NCBI GenBank assembly: GCA_964569795.1
Contig: CAZMVB010000005.1
Location: 62,001-126,000 of the forward strand
DNA length: 64,000 bases
Direction: 5' to 3'
Source of the DNA: JAHJDS01 sp964569795
GTDB taxonomy: Bacteria > Desulfobacterota > Desulfarculia > Desulfarculales > JAHJDS01
The notes below the pieces were generated by a model that saw only the letters and a list, made by a program, of their open reading frames with translations, searched no databases and was not told the origin of the DNA. Shown piece by piece: positions 51,131-59,580 of this stretch. A program made the position numbers and the translations under genes. Position 1 is the stretch's first letter, and each line of letters begins with the position of its first letter.

Positions 51131-53341
51131 TCAGGCCCGGGCCACTTGGACCAGGGCCGTGTTCAGGCAGGCCGCCCCGCCGCCGGAGTACTCGTCCTTG
51201 GTTAGGGTGTTAGCGCATCCGCCCCGGTCGATCCCTGTCTCGTCCGGATCGTACCAGGCCCCCTCGAAGATGCAGACCACGCCGGGCATGATCCGCTGGG
51301 TGACCCAGGCAGTGATCGCCACCCGGCCCCGATCGTTGAACACGTGGACCTCGTCGCCGGTCTTGATGCCGCGCGGCCCGGCGTCCATGGGGTTGATCCA
51401 GACCCGATGGGGCTCGACCTCCCGGAGCCACTCGACCTTGTACATCTCCGAGTGGACCCGGTTCCTGGGGTGCGGCGTCAGCAGTTGCAAGGGGTACTTG
51501 GCCGCCAGGGGGTCGTTCCGGTCCTCCCAGGTGGGCATGTACTTGGGGATGGGCGGGCACAGGGGGTTGTCCAGATCGGCCACCCGCTGCGAAAAGATCT
51601 CGATCTTGCCCGACGGCGTGTCAAAGGGGTGGTTGTCCGGATCCTGGATCTGCTTCCTGAAGGCGACGATGGGCTCATCCAGCTTGACCCGGTGGATCCC
51701 CTCGCGCCGGAACTTGTCAAAGTCAATGATCAGCGGCGCGGTCTCCGGGTTCTTGGTCACGAACTGGCGGAGGATGTCGTCCTCGGTAAAGGGATTGAAA
51801 TCCTGGATGCCCAGCCGCTCGGCCAGCAGCCCGGCGATCTCCAGGTCGGACTTGCACTCGCCGATGGGCTCGATGGCTCGGTTGACAAAGGTGAAGTAGG
51901 GGCCCGAGGGCCAGGGCCGGGTCAGGTCGTTTCGTTCCATGGCGCTGGTCACGGGCAGCAGCAGGTCCGCGTATCGGGCCTGGGCGGTCATGAACAGTTC
52001 ATTGACCGCCAGGAAGTCGAGCTGTTTGAGGGCCCGGTCGGCCTTGTTGCTGTTGCCGGTCTGGTTGACGTAGTTGTTGCACATGGACCAGGCCATCTTG
52101 ATGTCCGCCGGGTAGCCGCCCGCCCGCCCCTTCAAGATGGCGTCGAAGATCTTGTTGATGTGGATCCGCTTGACCACCCGCAGCCGGATGTCCAGGGTGC
52201 CCTTGACCCGCGGGCCGTCCAGCTCGACCGGGTTCTTGCCCGGCGGGATGGCCGACATCCTAAACATGTGGCCGATGGGGATGCCCATCAGTCCGCCGCC
52301 GGCCGAGCCGCCGGGGACGCCGACGTTGCCGGTCATGGCGCACAGGGTCATGGCGCAGCGGTTGTACTGCTCGCCCATGGCCGAGCGGGCCGGGCCCTGG
52401 CAGTCCATCAGGGCGGCCGGTTTGGTGGCGGCGTATTCCCGGGCCAGGGCCTGGATGGTCTCGGCCGGGACCCCGGTGATCGGGGCCGCCCAGGCCGGCG
52501 TCTTGGGCGTGCTGTCTTCGGCGCCCAGGACGTAATCCCGGAATCGGTCGAACCCGACAGTGTATCGGTCCAGGAAGGCCTGGTCGTGCAGGTCTTCGTC
52601 GATCATGACGTGGGCCATGGCCACCATCATCGCCGTGTCGGTCCCGGGGTAGATCGGGATCCACTGGTCGGCCAGCACGGCGGCCGTGTCGGTGTAGCGC
52701 GGCTCGACACAGATCATCCGGGTCCCGGCCTCCTTGGCCCGGATGAGGTGATACATGGTGTTGGTTCCGGAAATCATCCGGGCCGGGTCCCAGCCCCAGA
52801 GGATGGCCAGCTTCGAGTTGAGCAGGTCCTCCCGGCTGTGGCCGACCATGACCGACCCGTACTGGGTCAACGAGGCCCAGACCGCCCCCTCGGAAGAAAT
52901 GTTGCCGTAGTGGGTGGTATAGCCGCCGAACTGGTTGAGCAGCCGGGCGGCGGCCAGGCCGCCCATGTGCAGGCTGGCCAGGTAGCCCCCGCCGGTCAGG
53001 AGCAGGATGGCGGCGTTGCCGTGGGTCTCCTTGACCTGTTTGAGCTTGCCGGCCAGGGTGTCCAGGGCCTCGTCCCAGGAAATCCGTTCGAACCTGCCCT
53101 CCCCCTTGGCCCCGATCCGCTTTTGGGGGTATTTGAGGCGCTCGGGGTGATGCACGTACTGGCGCAGGGCCCGGCACCGGAGGCAGGTCCGGAGCTGGTC
53201 CGGCTCGGCGGCGTCGTCGCCCTCGACTCGAATGATGACGTTGTCCTTGACGTGGAGCCGCAAGGGACAGCGACCCCCGCAGTCAAAGGTGGAGGTCGTG
53301 CGGACGATCTTGACTGCCTGATCCGATCGTCGGCCGGTCAT
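51131..53341 (-). CDS. Molybdopterin oxidoreductase, DMSO reductase family catalytic subunit
   Basis: 736 residues from an ATG with AAGGAGGCAG upstream. The N-terminal cluster motif CGGRCPLRLHVKDN with Cys in TCLRCRALRQY precedes KRIGAKGEGRFERISWDEAL, and the C-terminal molybdopterin-binding region shows LTPHPRNRVHSEM and NPMDAGPRGIKTGDEVHVFN. No twin-arginine signal is visible at the chosen start, so it may be cytoplasmic. The substrate is unknown. It is the middle gene of a minus-strand operon. Confidence 0.92.
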   Translation of the reverse strand: MTGRRSDQAVKIVRTTSTFDCGGRCPLRLHVKDNVIIRVEGDDAAEPDQLRTCLRCRALRQYVHHPERLKYPQKRIGAKGEGRFERISWDEALDTLAGKLKQVKETHGNAAILLLTGGGYLASLHMGGLAAARLLNQFGGYTTHYGNISSEGAVWASLTQYGSVMVGHSREDLLNSKLAILWGWDPARMISGTNTMYHLIRAKEAGTRMICVEPRYTDTAAVLADQWIPIYPGTDTAMMVAMAHVMIDEDLHDQAFLDRYTVGFDRFRDYVLGAEDSTPKTPAWAAPITGVPAETIQALAREYAATKPAALMDCQGPARSAMGEQYNRCAMTLCAMTGNVGVPGGSAGGGLMGIPIGHMFRMSAIPPGKNPVELDGPRVKGTLDIRLRVVKRIHINKIFDAILKGRAGGYPADIKMAWSMCNNYVNQTGNSNKADRALKQLDFLAVNELFMTAQARYADLLLPVTSAMERNDLTRPWPSGPYFTFVNRAIEPIGECKSDLEIAGLLAERLGIQDFNPFTEDDILRQFVTKNPETAPLIIDFDKFRREGIHRVKLDEPIVAFRKQIQDPDNHPFDTPSGKIEIFSQRVADLDNPLCPPIPKYMPTWEDRNDPLAAKYPLQLLTPHPRNRVHSEMYKVEWLREVEPHRVWINPMDAGPRGIKTGDEVHVFNDRGRVAITAWVTQRIMPGVVCIFEGAWYDPDETGIDRGGCANTLTKDEYSGGGAACLNTALVQVARA

Positions 53342-53384
53342 CTCTGCCTCCTTATGTGGGTTCGGGTCGTGCGCCGCCTGCCCC

Positions 53385-54962
53385 TCAGGGCCGCATGCCA
53401 CGGCTCTTGGGTCCGAGCTGGCTCGGCAACAACCGATACGCCGTCTCGATCCACTCGCACAGCAGGGGCCGGGTCTCCCGGGGGTCGATGATCTCCTCGA
53501 TACGGAAGGCCTCGGCCGTGCGGAAGGGCGAGGTGACCGCCGCCAGCCGCTGCTCGATCTCGGCCCGCAGGGCATCGGGGTCCTCGGCGGCCTCGATCTT
53601 CCGCCGGTAGGCCGCCTGGACGCCGCCCTCGAGCGGCAAGGACCCCCACTCGCCCGACGGCCAGGCGTAACGCAGATTGAGGCGGCTGTGGTCGCCGTGG
53701 GCCGCGCCGGCCACGCCGAACACCCGCCGCAGAATGATCGAGCACCAGGGCACCGTGGCCTGATAGACCGAGTATATCCACCGGCCGCCGGCCCGGATGG
53801 TCCCCTGCTTCTCGCCTTCGAGGCCGATCAGGAAGCCGGGGTTGTCCACGAAATAGACTATTGGCAGATGGAACGTGTCGCACAGGTCAATGAACCGGGT
53901 CATCTTCTCGGCCGCCCGGACGTCCATGGCCCCGCCCAGAAAGCGCGGATCATTGGCCAGGACGCCGACCGGTTTTCCGGTCAGACGCCCCAGGCCAATG
54001 ACCGCCGAGCGGCCCTGCCAATACCCCATCTCGAAAAAGCTGCCGCGGTCCAGGCTCAGGTCGATGATCCGGCGGACGTCAAAGGGCCGGCGCTTGTTCC
54101 GGGGGATGATGCCGAGCAGTTCCTCCTCCCGGCGGTCAGGCGGATCTTCGGCAAGGATCACCGGTGGCATCTCGTACACCGAATCGGGCATGTAGGACAA
54201 AAAACGCCGGATCTGGCTGAAGACGTCGTCCTCGTCCGCGGCCTCGTTATCGACCACGCCCGAGCCCCGGGCGTGGATATGGGAGCCGCCCAGTTCCTCC
54301 TTGGTTAGCTTTTGCCCCAGGGCCGGCTCGACCACGGGCGGTCCGGCCACGAATACCTGGGTTTTTTGTCTCACCATGATCGAGAAATGCGAAAAGACCA
54401 CCCGGGCCGCGCCCAGCCCGGCCACCGGCCCCAGGGCGGCGCTGACCACGGGCACGGTTTGCAGCAGCCTGACCATGACGTCCATGGCCGGGTTGGCCGG
54501 GACATAGGTCCGGCCCATCATCTCCAGGTGCTTGACGCTCCCGCCGCCGCCGGTGCCCTCGATCAGGCGGATCATGGGCAGCCGCAGTTCCAGGGCCATG
54601 CGCTCGCCGTAGGGGGCCTTGGCCCCGATGGCCGCGTCGGAAGCCCCGCCCCGGATGGTGAAGTCGTCGCCGCCGACCACTACCCGCCGGCCGTCGATCC
54701 GGCCGGTGCCGGTGATGAAATTCGAGGACAGCAGATCGACCAGACGATCGCCGTCATAGGTCGCCGCGCCGGCGATGGCCCCGGTCTCGTGAAAGGTGCC
54801 CGGGTCAAAGAGCCGGTCGATCCGTTCCCGGACGGTCAATCGCCCGGCGGCGTGCTGGCGCTCTATATTTTCCGGGCCGCCCATGCGGGCGGTCATCTCC
54901 CCGCGCCGCTTGATCTCCTCGACCTCGGGCGCCCAGCCCATATCATCGCGGTCATCGTCCAT
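53385..54962 (-). CDS. Acyl-CoA carboxylase carboxyltransferase subunit (propionyl/methylmalonyl type)
   Basis: 525 residues from the ATG at 54962 after GAAAGGGG. GPENIERQHAAGRLTVRERI and DRLFDPGTFHETG start the family; FVDNPGFLIGLEGEKQGTIR and AAHGDHSRLNLRYAWPSGEW mark the C-terminal half. It transfers carboxyl from biotin to or from acyl-CoA. Biotin carboxylase and carrier genes are not here. It is 43 bases upstream of the molybdoenzyme gene. Confidence 0.9.
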   Translation of the reverse strand: MDDDRDDMGWAPEVEEIKRRGEMTARMGGPENIERQHAAGRLTVRERIDRLFDPGTFHETGAIAGAATYDGDRLVDLLSSNFITGTGRIDGRRVVVGGDDFTIRGGASDAAIGAKAPYGERMALELRLPMIRLIEGTGGGGSVKHLEMMGRTYVPANPAMDVMVRLLQTVPVVSAALGPVAGLGAARVVFSHFSIMVRQKTQVFVAGPPVVEPALGQKLTKEELGGSHIHARGSGVVDNEAADEDDVFSQIRRFLSYMPDSVYEMPPVILAEDPPDRREEELLGIIPRNKRRPFDVRRIIDLSLDRGSFFEMGYWQGRSAVIGLGRLTGKPVGVLANDPRFLGGAMDVRAAEKMTRFIDLCDTFHLPIVYFVDNPGFLIGLEGEKQGTIRAGGRWIYSVYQATVPWCSIILRRVFGVAGAAHGDHSRLNLRYAWPSGEWGSLPLEGGVQAAYRRKIEAAEDPDALRAEIEQRLAAVTSPFRTAEAFRIEEIIDPRETRPLLCEWIETAYRLLPSQLGPKSRGMRP

Positions 54963-55031
54963 GGCTGCCCCTTTCAGGTGAAAGACTAGCCATAGCCCAT
55001 TTTTGATTTGTATGCAATCGTCTAGAAACCC

Positions 55032-55060
55032 AAAAAAGGGCCGGGGCAGAACCCCGGCCC
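55032..55060 (-). terminator. Rho-independent terminator of the 55086-55457 gene
   Basis: On the minus strand GGGCCGGGG-TTCTG-CCCCGGCCC is a perfect nine-base stem followed by TTTTTT. It lies about 25 bases past the stop codon. Confidence 0.9.
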
Positions 55061-55085
55061 TCACCGGCCCCCGCGGAGCGAAAGC

Positions 55086-55457
55086 TCAGCCCCGGATGAC
55101 GCAGACCACGACAGTGCAGCGCAAATGGTACCGGCAAGCCCGCCTCGTTACCCATTGGCAAATTTTGTGCGTCACCCACTGGCAGATGGACTGACATCTT
55201 CTGCGGATCATGTTGCCCACCCGGCTGTGCCAGCATTTTTGCAGCGGGTGGCAAATTCGCTGCACCTTGCAGACTTGCCTCGAGACCGGGCCGCAGGTCT
55301 TTACGTAGTTGCATTTCCGGCACGGAACCGTCTTGGCGATTTGGAACGTGACCCGGGACCGGACGGCAACCGCCGGGGTCGCCTTGTTACCGGCCGCCGC
55401 CGGGCCAACCAAAGCGACCAGCAGAACCAGGACTGCCATTGACCAGAGAACCTTCAT
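55086..55457 (-). CDS. Secreted Cys/Arg-rich small protein, family member 1
   Basis: 123 residues with a signal peptide (LWSMAVLVLLVALVGPAAAG). The mature part has at least 14 Cys and many Arg: VCKVQRICHPLQKCWHSRVG, RRRCQSICQWVTHKICQWVT, CRYHLRCTVVVCVIRG. It closely matches the proteins at 58170 and 61481 (QR-x-C, SR-V/I-GN-x-I, C-x-W-x-T, final VRG-like end). Probably disulfide-bonded, cationic and exported. It has its own terminator. Function unknown. Confidence 0.85.
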   Translation of the reverse strand: MKVLWSMAVLVLLVALVGPAAAGNKATPAVAVRSRVTFQIAKTVPCRKCNYVKTCGPVSRQVCKVQRICHPLQKCWHSRVGNMIRRRCQSICQWVTHKICQWVTRRACRYHLRCTVVVCVIRG

Positions 55458-55520
55458 GCTGTTTCCTCCTCGTGACCTTTTCGCCGGACCGGCCCCCGAT
55501 CCAACGAGAGTTTTTAGGCG

Positions 55521-55617
55521 TCACCGGGGACACGGTCCCGCGGTGACGACGAAGTTGATTTTCCTGACCGGTCGCCGGGGGGAGTAGAAGCCGCGTCCTC
55601 TTCCCGGGGACCGGTCT
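55521..55617 (-). pseudogene. Duplicated C-terminal fragment of the 57067-57531 gene
   Basis: Bases 55521-55617 encode GRGFYSPRRPVRKINFVVTA-GPCPR, nearly identical in DNA and protein to the last 30 codons of the gene ending at 57067 (GRGFYSPWQPVRKINFVVTA-GPCSR). No matching N-terminal sequence or start precedes it. It looks like a truncated duplicate. Confidence 0.7.
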
Positions 55618-55736
55618 GACCGCCTGGTGCGGGCGTTGTCTGTTCGGGCCCATTGGCTGGCCGTATGAGGTTCCACGGTCAGTCGTTTTTCACGGCCATC
55701 ACACTGGGCGATCATTCGAACCTTCGGCGCCCCCGT

Positions 55737-57005
55737 TCACCGGGGCGGGGGAAAGATGATCGGTCCGGACGGGAAGAAGACGTGCTGCAGGCGTCCCCCG
55801 CGGAAAAAGGCGATGATATGTTTCTTCAGATAAAAAAGAGAGTGCACCGTCCCTCTCCGGAACTTTTGGGTAATGACCTTGTCCGGCGAACCGAAGATGC
55901 GTTCGAACTCGGCCCTGGTCAGGGACCCCGGTCGCTCGAAGTCGATCACCACCCCCGTAACCATGGCCGGTGGCCTGAAGTCGGCCGAACAAAACCTTAT
56001 CTTGAATTTTTGGGGGTCGATCTTCAGGCCGGGGAACAGGTAGGGCAGCAGGGGGTCCAGGCCACGATGGCAAGGCTCATTGAAGAGCAGGCCGATCTCG
56101 CCGGGAAAGGTCTTCTTCAAATCCCAGGCGTGACCGTCCGCGATGGAATACGTCATTTGCCGGCGGATGGCCTCGATCAGGAAGTCGTTCTCCGGCCGCC
56201 AGGCCACGCCCTGGGCCTCGGCCGCCCGGCGCAGCTTGGCATAGAGATCCGGCCGCTTGGCCAGACGCCGGACCAGGGACCAGGGCACGATCCAGCCGCA
56301 GGAGAAACTTTTTTCATCCCGAGGCCGGGGGCCGACCCGACCATGGCTGGGGCCGGAGTGGATGATCACCCGGACGACTTGTCCCTGATTGACCCAGCAA
56401 ATCATGTTGCGCCAGACGTACCACTTGACCTCGGACGGCAGTTTGAGGGCGTTCCCCGGGGGCAGCTTGACGTTCAGGACCAGGTCCGGTTTGCCCAGGG
56501 CGGCGGTGAATTTTTGAAGGCTCGCGTCCGCGGCCAGCGGGGCCGACGGGGTCCCACCCTGGATCATGACCTTGATCACCGTGCCGCCTCTGACGAATAA
56601 ATCGGCCTTCAACCGCTTGTAGTCCACGTTTTTGATCTTCAAGAAGTTGAAGAACTGCCCCAGATATTGCCGGGCCCTGGCCGGCCCCATCTTCCTGGTG
56701 TTCAGATGCTTGAATATCGGTCCAAAATAGTGGGCGTAAATGACCAGATCGGCCTCGGTCAGGTTATGCTTTTTCAGGAAGGCCTCGATCTTGGCCCTGA
56801 TTTCGACCGGATCGCCGAAGCCCAGGGCCGCGATCTGGTCCAACCTGTCGAAGGGCCGGCCCACGGTCAGGCCGTGGAAGGTGAAGGGCCAGACCACGTA
56901 GCGGAAGCCGCGCGGGTCGGTCACGATCCGACCGGGCTTTGCGTCCGCACGGCCGTACCCGGCCAGAAACACCAGGGCCAGCACGACAACGATTGTCCTT
57001 TTCAT
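55737..57005 (-). CDS. Exported protein of unknown function
   Basis: 422 residues from the ATG at 57005 with GGGGGAGAG upstream. Signal peptide KRTIVVVLALVFLAGYGRAD. Three mixed alpha/beta blocks follow; the last (SLTRAEFERIFGSPDKVITQ, KFRRGTVHSLFYLKKHIIAF) resembles the small SmpA/OmlA-like fold. No family recognised. It lies between the full gene at 57067 and the truncated duplicate at 55521. Confidence 0.78.
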   Translation of the reverse strand: MKRTIVVVLALVFLAGYGRADAKPGRIVTDPRGFRYVVWPFTFHGLTVGRPFDRLDQIAALGFGDPVEIRAKIEAFLKKHNLTEADLVIYAHYFGPIFKHLNTRKMGPARARQYLGQFFNFLKIKNVDYKRLKADLFVRGGTVIKVMIQGGTPSAPLAADASLQKFTAALGKPDLVLNVKLPPGNALKLPSEVKWYVWRNMICWVNQGQVVRVIIHSGPSHGRVGPRPRDEKSFSCGWIVPWSLVRRLAKRPDLYAKLRRAAEAQGVAWRPENDFLIEAIRRQMTYSIADGHAWDLKKTFPGEIGLLFNEPCHRGLDPLLPYLFPGLKIDPQKFKIRFCSADFRPPAMVTGVVIDFERPGSLTRAEFERIFGSPDKVITQKFRRGTVHSLFYLKKHIIAFFRGGRLQHVFFPSGPIIFPPPR

Positions 57006-57066
57006 GAAACTCTCCCCCAGCTGACCATTCAAGGCCGGGCCTTGAACCGGCGAGCCTCTTTCGGCA

Positions 57067-57531
57067 TCACCGGGAACACGGTCCGGCGGTGACGACGAAG
57101 TTGATTTTCCTGACCGGTTGCCAGGGGGAGTAGAAGCCGCGTCCACTCCCCGGGACCGGCTGACCATTGGCGTCGAACCTGATACCGCCGGTGAAATAGC
57201 GCCGCTGGATCTCCACCACTGCCATACCGGGCCGCAGGGCCTTGATCTCGGCGACATAGGCCATGGAGTGGATGAAGTTTCTCCCTACGGTTAAACTGTT
57301 TCCCCTGGTGACCACGGCCCGGTAAAACGGACCGTTCTGGCTGCCCACGGCACCCAGGCGCAGGTTGAATTTTTGGCCGACCCGCAGGCACCGGGACGAG
57401 GTCGTCACCTTGACCGCTGGGGGCCTGACCGTTGCGGCCCGGGAGACGCCGCCGGCCGGAAACACACCGCCCAGGCTTCCGGCCAGGCAGACCACCATCA
57501 AGGCCTTGAAACCACTTTTCCTCAGACACAT
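57067..57531 (-). CDS. Exported protein of unknown function
   Basis: 154 residues from the ATG at 57531 (AAAGGAAT upstream). Signal peptide FKALMVVCLAGSLGGVFPAG. The mature domain looks like a small all-beta unit with two Cys (RCLRVGQKFNLRLGAVGSQN, GPFYRAVVTRGNSLTVG, INFVVTAGPCSR). The pattern 'C-x-VGQKF' to a final 'AGPC' suggests one disulfide. Its last 30 codons are duplicated at 55521. Confidence 0.78.
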   Translation of the reverse strand: MCLRKSGFKALMVVCLAGSLGGVFPAGGVSRAATVRPPAVKVTTSSRCLRVGQKFNLRLGAVGSQNGPFYRAVVTRGNSLTVGRNFIHSMAYVAEIKALRPGMAVVEIQRRYFTGGIRFDANGQPVPGSGRGFYSPWQPVRKINFVVTAGPCSR

Positions 57532-57604
57532 GGGTAGATTCCTTTTATCACGGGCCCGGCCATGGCCCCCCAGCCAGGCCGCTTCTTCTCTTCTCCGGGG
57601 GACC

Positions 57605-57922
57605 TCACCGCTCGACTCGACCGCACCTGTAACACGAACCTTGATCGGTGCTGTAACAGCGACCATTGCAATACCACGCCTTGTCGCTCGGACAGCAAGC
57701 CCTGTATTTCCAGCAGCAGTCATCGCCTGACGGGCAGCAGAAGCTCCCGCAATTGACCGGATAGTTGGCCGGACACCTCCGTCTGGCCAATTGAACGGTT
57801 GTTCTCGTTTCCCGTTTGCAGCGCTGAACCGCTGTATGCCCTGCGCCCAGGGCCATGGTCGGCGCCAGGCAAATCGCCAGCAAGAACACCACGATCAAGA
57901 CGCTGATTCCTCCCCTTCTCAT
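57605..57922 (-). CDS. Secreted granulin-like Cys-rich protein
   Basis: 105 residues from the ATG at 57922, which follows AAGGAGGAC. Signal peptide SVLIVVFLLAICLAPTMALG. The mature part has CPANYPVNCGSFCCPSGDDC, CWKYRACCPSDKAWYC and a closing CYSTDQGSCYRC: paired CC and C spacing similar to granulin or knottin-type peptides. Probably disulfide-stabilised outside the cytoplasm. Such proteins are uncommon in bacteria. Confidence 0.8.
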   Translation of the reverse strand: MRRGGISVLIVVFLLAICLAPTMALGAGHTAVQRCKRETRTTVQLARRRCPANYPVNCGSFCCPSGDDCCWKYRACCPSDKAWYCNGRCYSTDQGSCYRCGRVER

Positions 57923-57968
57923 GACGTGTCCTCCTTGACCCCCTGTTACTTCCATGGATGTTTCCCGC

Positions 57969-58046
57969 TCACGCTTCCGCCGGATTGGCTGGCCGGATTC
58001 GCCCTGGTCCGGCCTCTTCAGTTCGATTGGGTTCTCCTGGGTCCAT
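57969..58046 (-). CDS. Possible 25-residue leader ORF upstream of the granulin-like gene
   Basis: ATG at 58046 with AACGGAGGATA upstream, stop at 57969, 47 bases before the granulin-like start. The peptide is Pro/Glu/Gly-rich with no hydrophobic segment. It may be a leader peptide or chance. The rest of 57923-58169 shows no gene. Confidence 0.25.
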   Translation of the reverse strand: MDPGEPNRTEEAGPGRIRPANPAEA

Positions 58047-58169
58047 GGCGTATCCTCCGTTTCCTTGGGGAAGCTGGATAAGTTGTCTCCCCAGTCGTTT
58101 TAGTGTTCCCCCGGCCGCGGCCGCGCCCTTGCGGCGGACATCATCGGGCCAGGGTGATCACCCCCGGCC

Positions 58170-58529
58170 TCAGTCTCGCACCGCACATATCGCCGCGACA
58201 TGGACCTGCCGGCACCGAATCCGGTTGACCAGGCGGCAGTACTGGCGGGTCAGCCACCGGCAGATCCGGCGGCACTGCTCGACGATGCGGTTGCCGATCC
58301 GCGACCGGGTGCAGACGTGGGTCGGCTGGCAATAGCGCTGGGCTTGGCAGACCCGCATGGGCGCTTTTCGGCAGACCCGCACGGTCTTGTAACACGTCTT
58401 GGCCAGCCTTTGCGCCGGCCGGGGCGGCGCGGCCGAGGCCGTCAGGGGCACGATCGTCAACCCCATGGCGACCAGGGCGATCAACATCCAGCCGAAGCAG
58501 ATACCCAACTTGACACGACTTGAATACAT
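58170..58529 (-). CDS. Secreted Cys/Arg-rich small protein, family member 2
   Basis: 119 residues. Signal/anchor region VKLGICFGWMLIALVAMGLT. The mature part (RVCQAQRYCQPTHVCTRSRI, GNRIVEQCRRICRWLTRQYC, AAICAVRD) aligns closely with 55086 and 61481, while its leader (GWMLIALVAMGL) aligns with 59169 and 59581. AGGAGGA precedes the ATG. Export and disulfides are likely; function unknown. Confidence 0.85.
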   Translation of the reverse strand: MYSSRVKLGICFGWMLIALVAMGLTIVPLTASAAPPRPAQRLAKTCYKTVRVCRKAPMRVCQAQRYCQPTHVCTRSRIGNRIVEQCRRICRWLTRQYCRLVNRIRCRQVHVAAICAVRD

Positions 58530-58600
58530 TTGATCCTCCTCCTTCTTGGGTCACGGACGGTCGATAACCGCGGCCGCCTCGGTGACCCCGATCGGATGCC

Positions 58601-59050
58601 CTAGCGCACGAAGGTGTTGGCCACCCGTTTTGATTTCTTGAAGTACAAGATCCACAGCACCGACGCCACCATCCCGATGAAGTATAAGGGCAGGCCCCCC
58701 CGCGGCCCGACCCAAATAAGCAGGACCACCAAAGTAAGCCCGTACAAGATCAAATTCAGTCCCAGGCAGACGACAATGGTCCGAGGTCCCTTCACCCGGC
58801 GTCGATAGAGCGCCCACAAGACAACCAGGCTCAAGGCCAGATCCCAAATATAGCTCGCGAATATGATTACAATCAGGGTCTGGAGGACCCCACTAGCCAC
58901 CGCGACCATGTACGGGACGGCCTCGACGATATCCACCAAGGCAAACAGCACTGTTATGATCGTGTAAAATAATAGCCAACCGCCGAACCCGGACAACTCG
59001 TTTTCCCTGCCACGGCTGCTGGTTTGGGACATGACGATCTGATTATCCAT
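58601..59050 (-). CDS. DUF2569 family membrane protein
   Basis: 149 residues from the ATG at 59050 (AAAGGGAG upstream). ELSGFGGWLLFYTIITVLFA and the C-terminal VLWILYFKKSKRVANTFVR are the DUF2569 pattern; four transmembrane helices. Paralogue of 45547-45960. Here it sits inside the block of secreted Cys-rich proteins, so it may relate to their export or immunity, though this is only inference. Confidence 0.85.
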   Translation of the reverse strand: MDNQIVMSQTSSRGRENELSGFGGWLLFYTIITVLFALVDIVEAVPYMVAVASGVLQTLIVIIFASYIWDLALSLVVLWALYRRRVKGPRTIVVCLGLNLILYGLTLVVLLIWVGPRGGLPLYFIGMVASVLWILYFKKSKRVANTFVR

Positions 59051-59168
59051 GGTTGCTCCCTTTGACAGGTTCACCGGACCGCCTGGGTAAAAACGGGAAT
59101 ACGTTTGTGGCGCCCTCTCGAGAGGCCGTCCGGGCCGCCCCGGCCACCTCTCTGGGCGGGATCGAGCC

Positions 59169-59462
59169 TCAACCTCGGATGGCGTTGCAGGAGGTCTCGC
59201 AACGCGTCTCCCTACGGTAAAAACGCCGCCGAACCCACCGGCAGACATGAGTTCCATTCAACCACTGGCACACCTTTTGAAGCACGGTGTGGGGCACCCG
59301 AACCGTTCTGCACACTCGATGGCACACCCTCTTGGCCAGCATCGTCCCCCCGTTGTTCCTCGCCGCCGAGGCCACCAGGGGCACGAACATCAGCCCCAGG
59401 GCGATCAGGGCGATCAAGACCCAGCCCATGCCGGCTCCCCACTTGACAGACTTGCCAGACAT
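59169..59462 (-). CDS. Secreted Cys/Arg-rich small protein, family member 3 (short type)
   Basis: 97 residues from the ATG at 59462 (MSGKSVKWG). Leader GWVLIALIALGLMFVPLVAS, then KRVCHRVCRTVRVPHTVLQK, VCQWLNGTHVCRWVRRRFYR and CETSCNAIRG. Shorter than members 1, 2 and 6, but with the same C-x-W and the closing RG. Almost the same leader and VRVPHTV core occur at 59581, so these two are recent tandem paralogues. Confidence 0.83.
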   Translation of the reverse strand: MSGKSVKWGAGMGWVLIALIALGLMFVPLVASAARNNGGTMLAKRVCHRVCRTVRVPHTVLQKVCQWLNGTHVCRWVRRRFYRRETRCETSCNAIRG

Positions 59463-59580
59463 TTTCCCCTCCCACATCTTCGGTCATCGAACTCGGTCAT
59501 GACGGGCGCGGCCGGGCCGCCCCGGCCGCATCGCGTTGTCCACCCAGGCATCCGCCGCCTTTCAGAGGCGAGGTACGGCC

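Noticed and set aside
51344..53491. A 715-codon plus-strand open frame opposite the molybdoenzyme gene
   Set aside because: It is the antisense shadow of a well-recognised GC-rich gene and its translation (Gly, Asp, Val, Pro-rich) matches no domain.
57958..58335. 125-codon plus-strand frame
   Set aside because: Antisense to the upstream region and end of a Cys/Arg-rich gene; no coding features.
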